Virus record (IMG/VR): IMGVR_UViG_3300009488_000036
Location: 1-38,227 of that record
DNA: 38,227 bases
Direction: 5' to 3' (one strand)
Origin: a virus
How positions within the stretch are numbered: the first letter of the stretch is position 1; every line of letters starts with the position of its first letter. Both the position numbers and the translations under genes were made by a program. Of this stretch, positions 37,793 through 38,227 are shown piece by piece. The notes under the pieces are model-generated. The model had not been told where the DNA came from. It made no database searches and was given only the letters and a program-made list of their open reading frames with translations.

Positions 37793-38227
37793 GTCAGGCA
37801 TCTGCCTTATTGCTCCAGCAGTGAAGTCTCCAATGTACTGTTTGCGGTCTCGCCAGATAGAATAGGCTTCATTCCTCCGCTCATTAGCATCTGTTCGGAA
37901 GCGGTCAGCTAGTACTGCACTAGCTCCTGCTGCACCTACATAACCTGCTGCCTGCCTAATGTACTCTTCAACTTGAGCGAGTCTGGATTCAGCTTCTCTA
38001 GCAAAGGTATTTGCTATTGCTACATAACCTGCTGAGCGCTCTATGAAAGACCGTAAGAAGCTGAGGTGTTGGGCTGCCTCGTTAGCAAAGACCATAGCAG
38101 CGTTAGTTCTCTTAGTAGCATTGTCAAGATAGAATCTCCTATCCTGCTCAAAGGCAGCTACCAGTGACTCCTTAGTAGCTCTAGCAAAATCCATATAGGC
38201 TCTCGATACTTCTGCACCTTCGCCTCC
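37781..38227 (-). CDS. Helical virion-like protein, C-terminal part (148 codons seen)
   Basis: Minus-strand frame open from the right window edge to TAG at 37781-37783. ATG at 38194 is in frame but has no SD, and the 11 codons before it are also open (G-G-E-G-A-E-V-S-R-A-Y), so the gene probably begins outside the window. The visible part is a long, Ala/Arg/Glu-rich helical rod with a repeated pattern A-x-x-A/G-Y-V-A/G at about 23-27 residue steps (SAGYVAIANTF, QAAGYVGAAGAS). Long helical coils are common in phage structural proteins. Function unknown; strand fits the late virion genes. Confidence 0.55.
   Translation of the reverse strand, partial: GGEGAEVSRAYMDFARATKESLVAAFEQDRRFYLDNATKRTNAAMVFANEAAQHLSFLRSFIERSAGYVAIANTFAREAESRLAQVEEYIRQAAGYVGAAGASAVLADRFRTDANERRNEAYSIWRDRKQYIGDFTAGAIRQMPDYNK

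Noticed and set aside
1-38227. Alternative genetic code (stop codon reassignment)
   Set aside because: TAA, TAG and TGA all end well-supported genes (for example TAG after the 327-residue virion protein, TGA after RNase H), and core genes are uninterrupted.
1-38227. CRISPR array or insertion sequence
   Set aside because: No regularly spaced direct repeats, transposase or terminal inverted repeats were seen.

Overview
This window is part of a tailed double-stranded DNA phage genome (Caudoviricetes) infecting a bacterium. Three things support this. There is a complete head and packaging module: small and large terminase, portal, scaffold and HK97-type major capsid protein. There is a phage replication and recombination module: family A DNA polymerase, two RecA-fold ATPases, a Cas4-like nuclease, an RNase H fold, an XPF-type nuclease and dCMP deaminase. 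Expression signals are bacterial: strong Shine-Dalgarno (SD) sites throughout and at least nine near-consensus TTGACA/TATAAT promoters. The standard code is used, with TAA, TAG and TGA all ending convincing genes. The host cannot be named from sequence alone. YopX and a possible BhlA/UviB-like small membrane protein hint at a Gram-positive-type host, but this is weak. No integrase, repressor, endolysin, tape measure or tRNA gene was found.

Layout: the two halves are transcribed divergently from a control region at about 17696-17991. The left half (1-17695, minus strand) is the late virion operon, in transcription order: terminase small subunit candidate, a basic small protein, a small membrane coiled-coil protein, TerL, portal, a giant 2375-residue protein, scaffold, major capsid protein, a second capsid-proximal virion protein, three small proteins including an FmdB-type zinc ribbon, a 762-residue virion protein with a duplicated domain, and a LamG-like protein cut by the window edge. 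A second late promoter sits just before scaffold and capsid. The right half (17992-37576, plus strand) is the early region. It begins with many very small proteins and short peptides between hairpins and promoters (18-26 kb), holds a probable structured RNA at about 24.77-25.07 kb, and continues into the replication and nucleotide-metabolism genes (27-37 kb). The last gene (37781-38227) is again on the minus strand, is virion-like and helical, and runs off the right edge.

How the genes work together: the early promoters all look like host sigma-70 sites, and no phage RNA polymerase is present, so host polymerase probably transcribes everything. The replication set (PolA with 3'-5' exonuclease, RecA-fold ATPases, Cas4-like, RNase H and XPF-like nucleases) fits a self-sufficient replication and recombination apparatus. 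dCMP deaminase and a deoxyribosyltransferase-like protein serve nucleotide supply. PolA has Tyr at the position equivalent to E. coli Phe762, which in phages is usually linked to a virulent lifestyle. The giant protein between portal and scaffold carries at least one good ADP-ribosyltransferase signature and is the best candidate for an injected, host-modifying virion protein.

Most striking signals: near absence of GATC (six sites seen by eye where about 140 would be expected), the giant ADP-ribosyltransferase-bearing virion protein, the unassigned multi-hairpin RNA, and an SD-led microprotein gene that seems to start at ATT.
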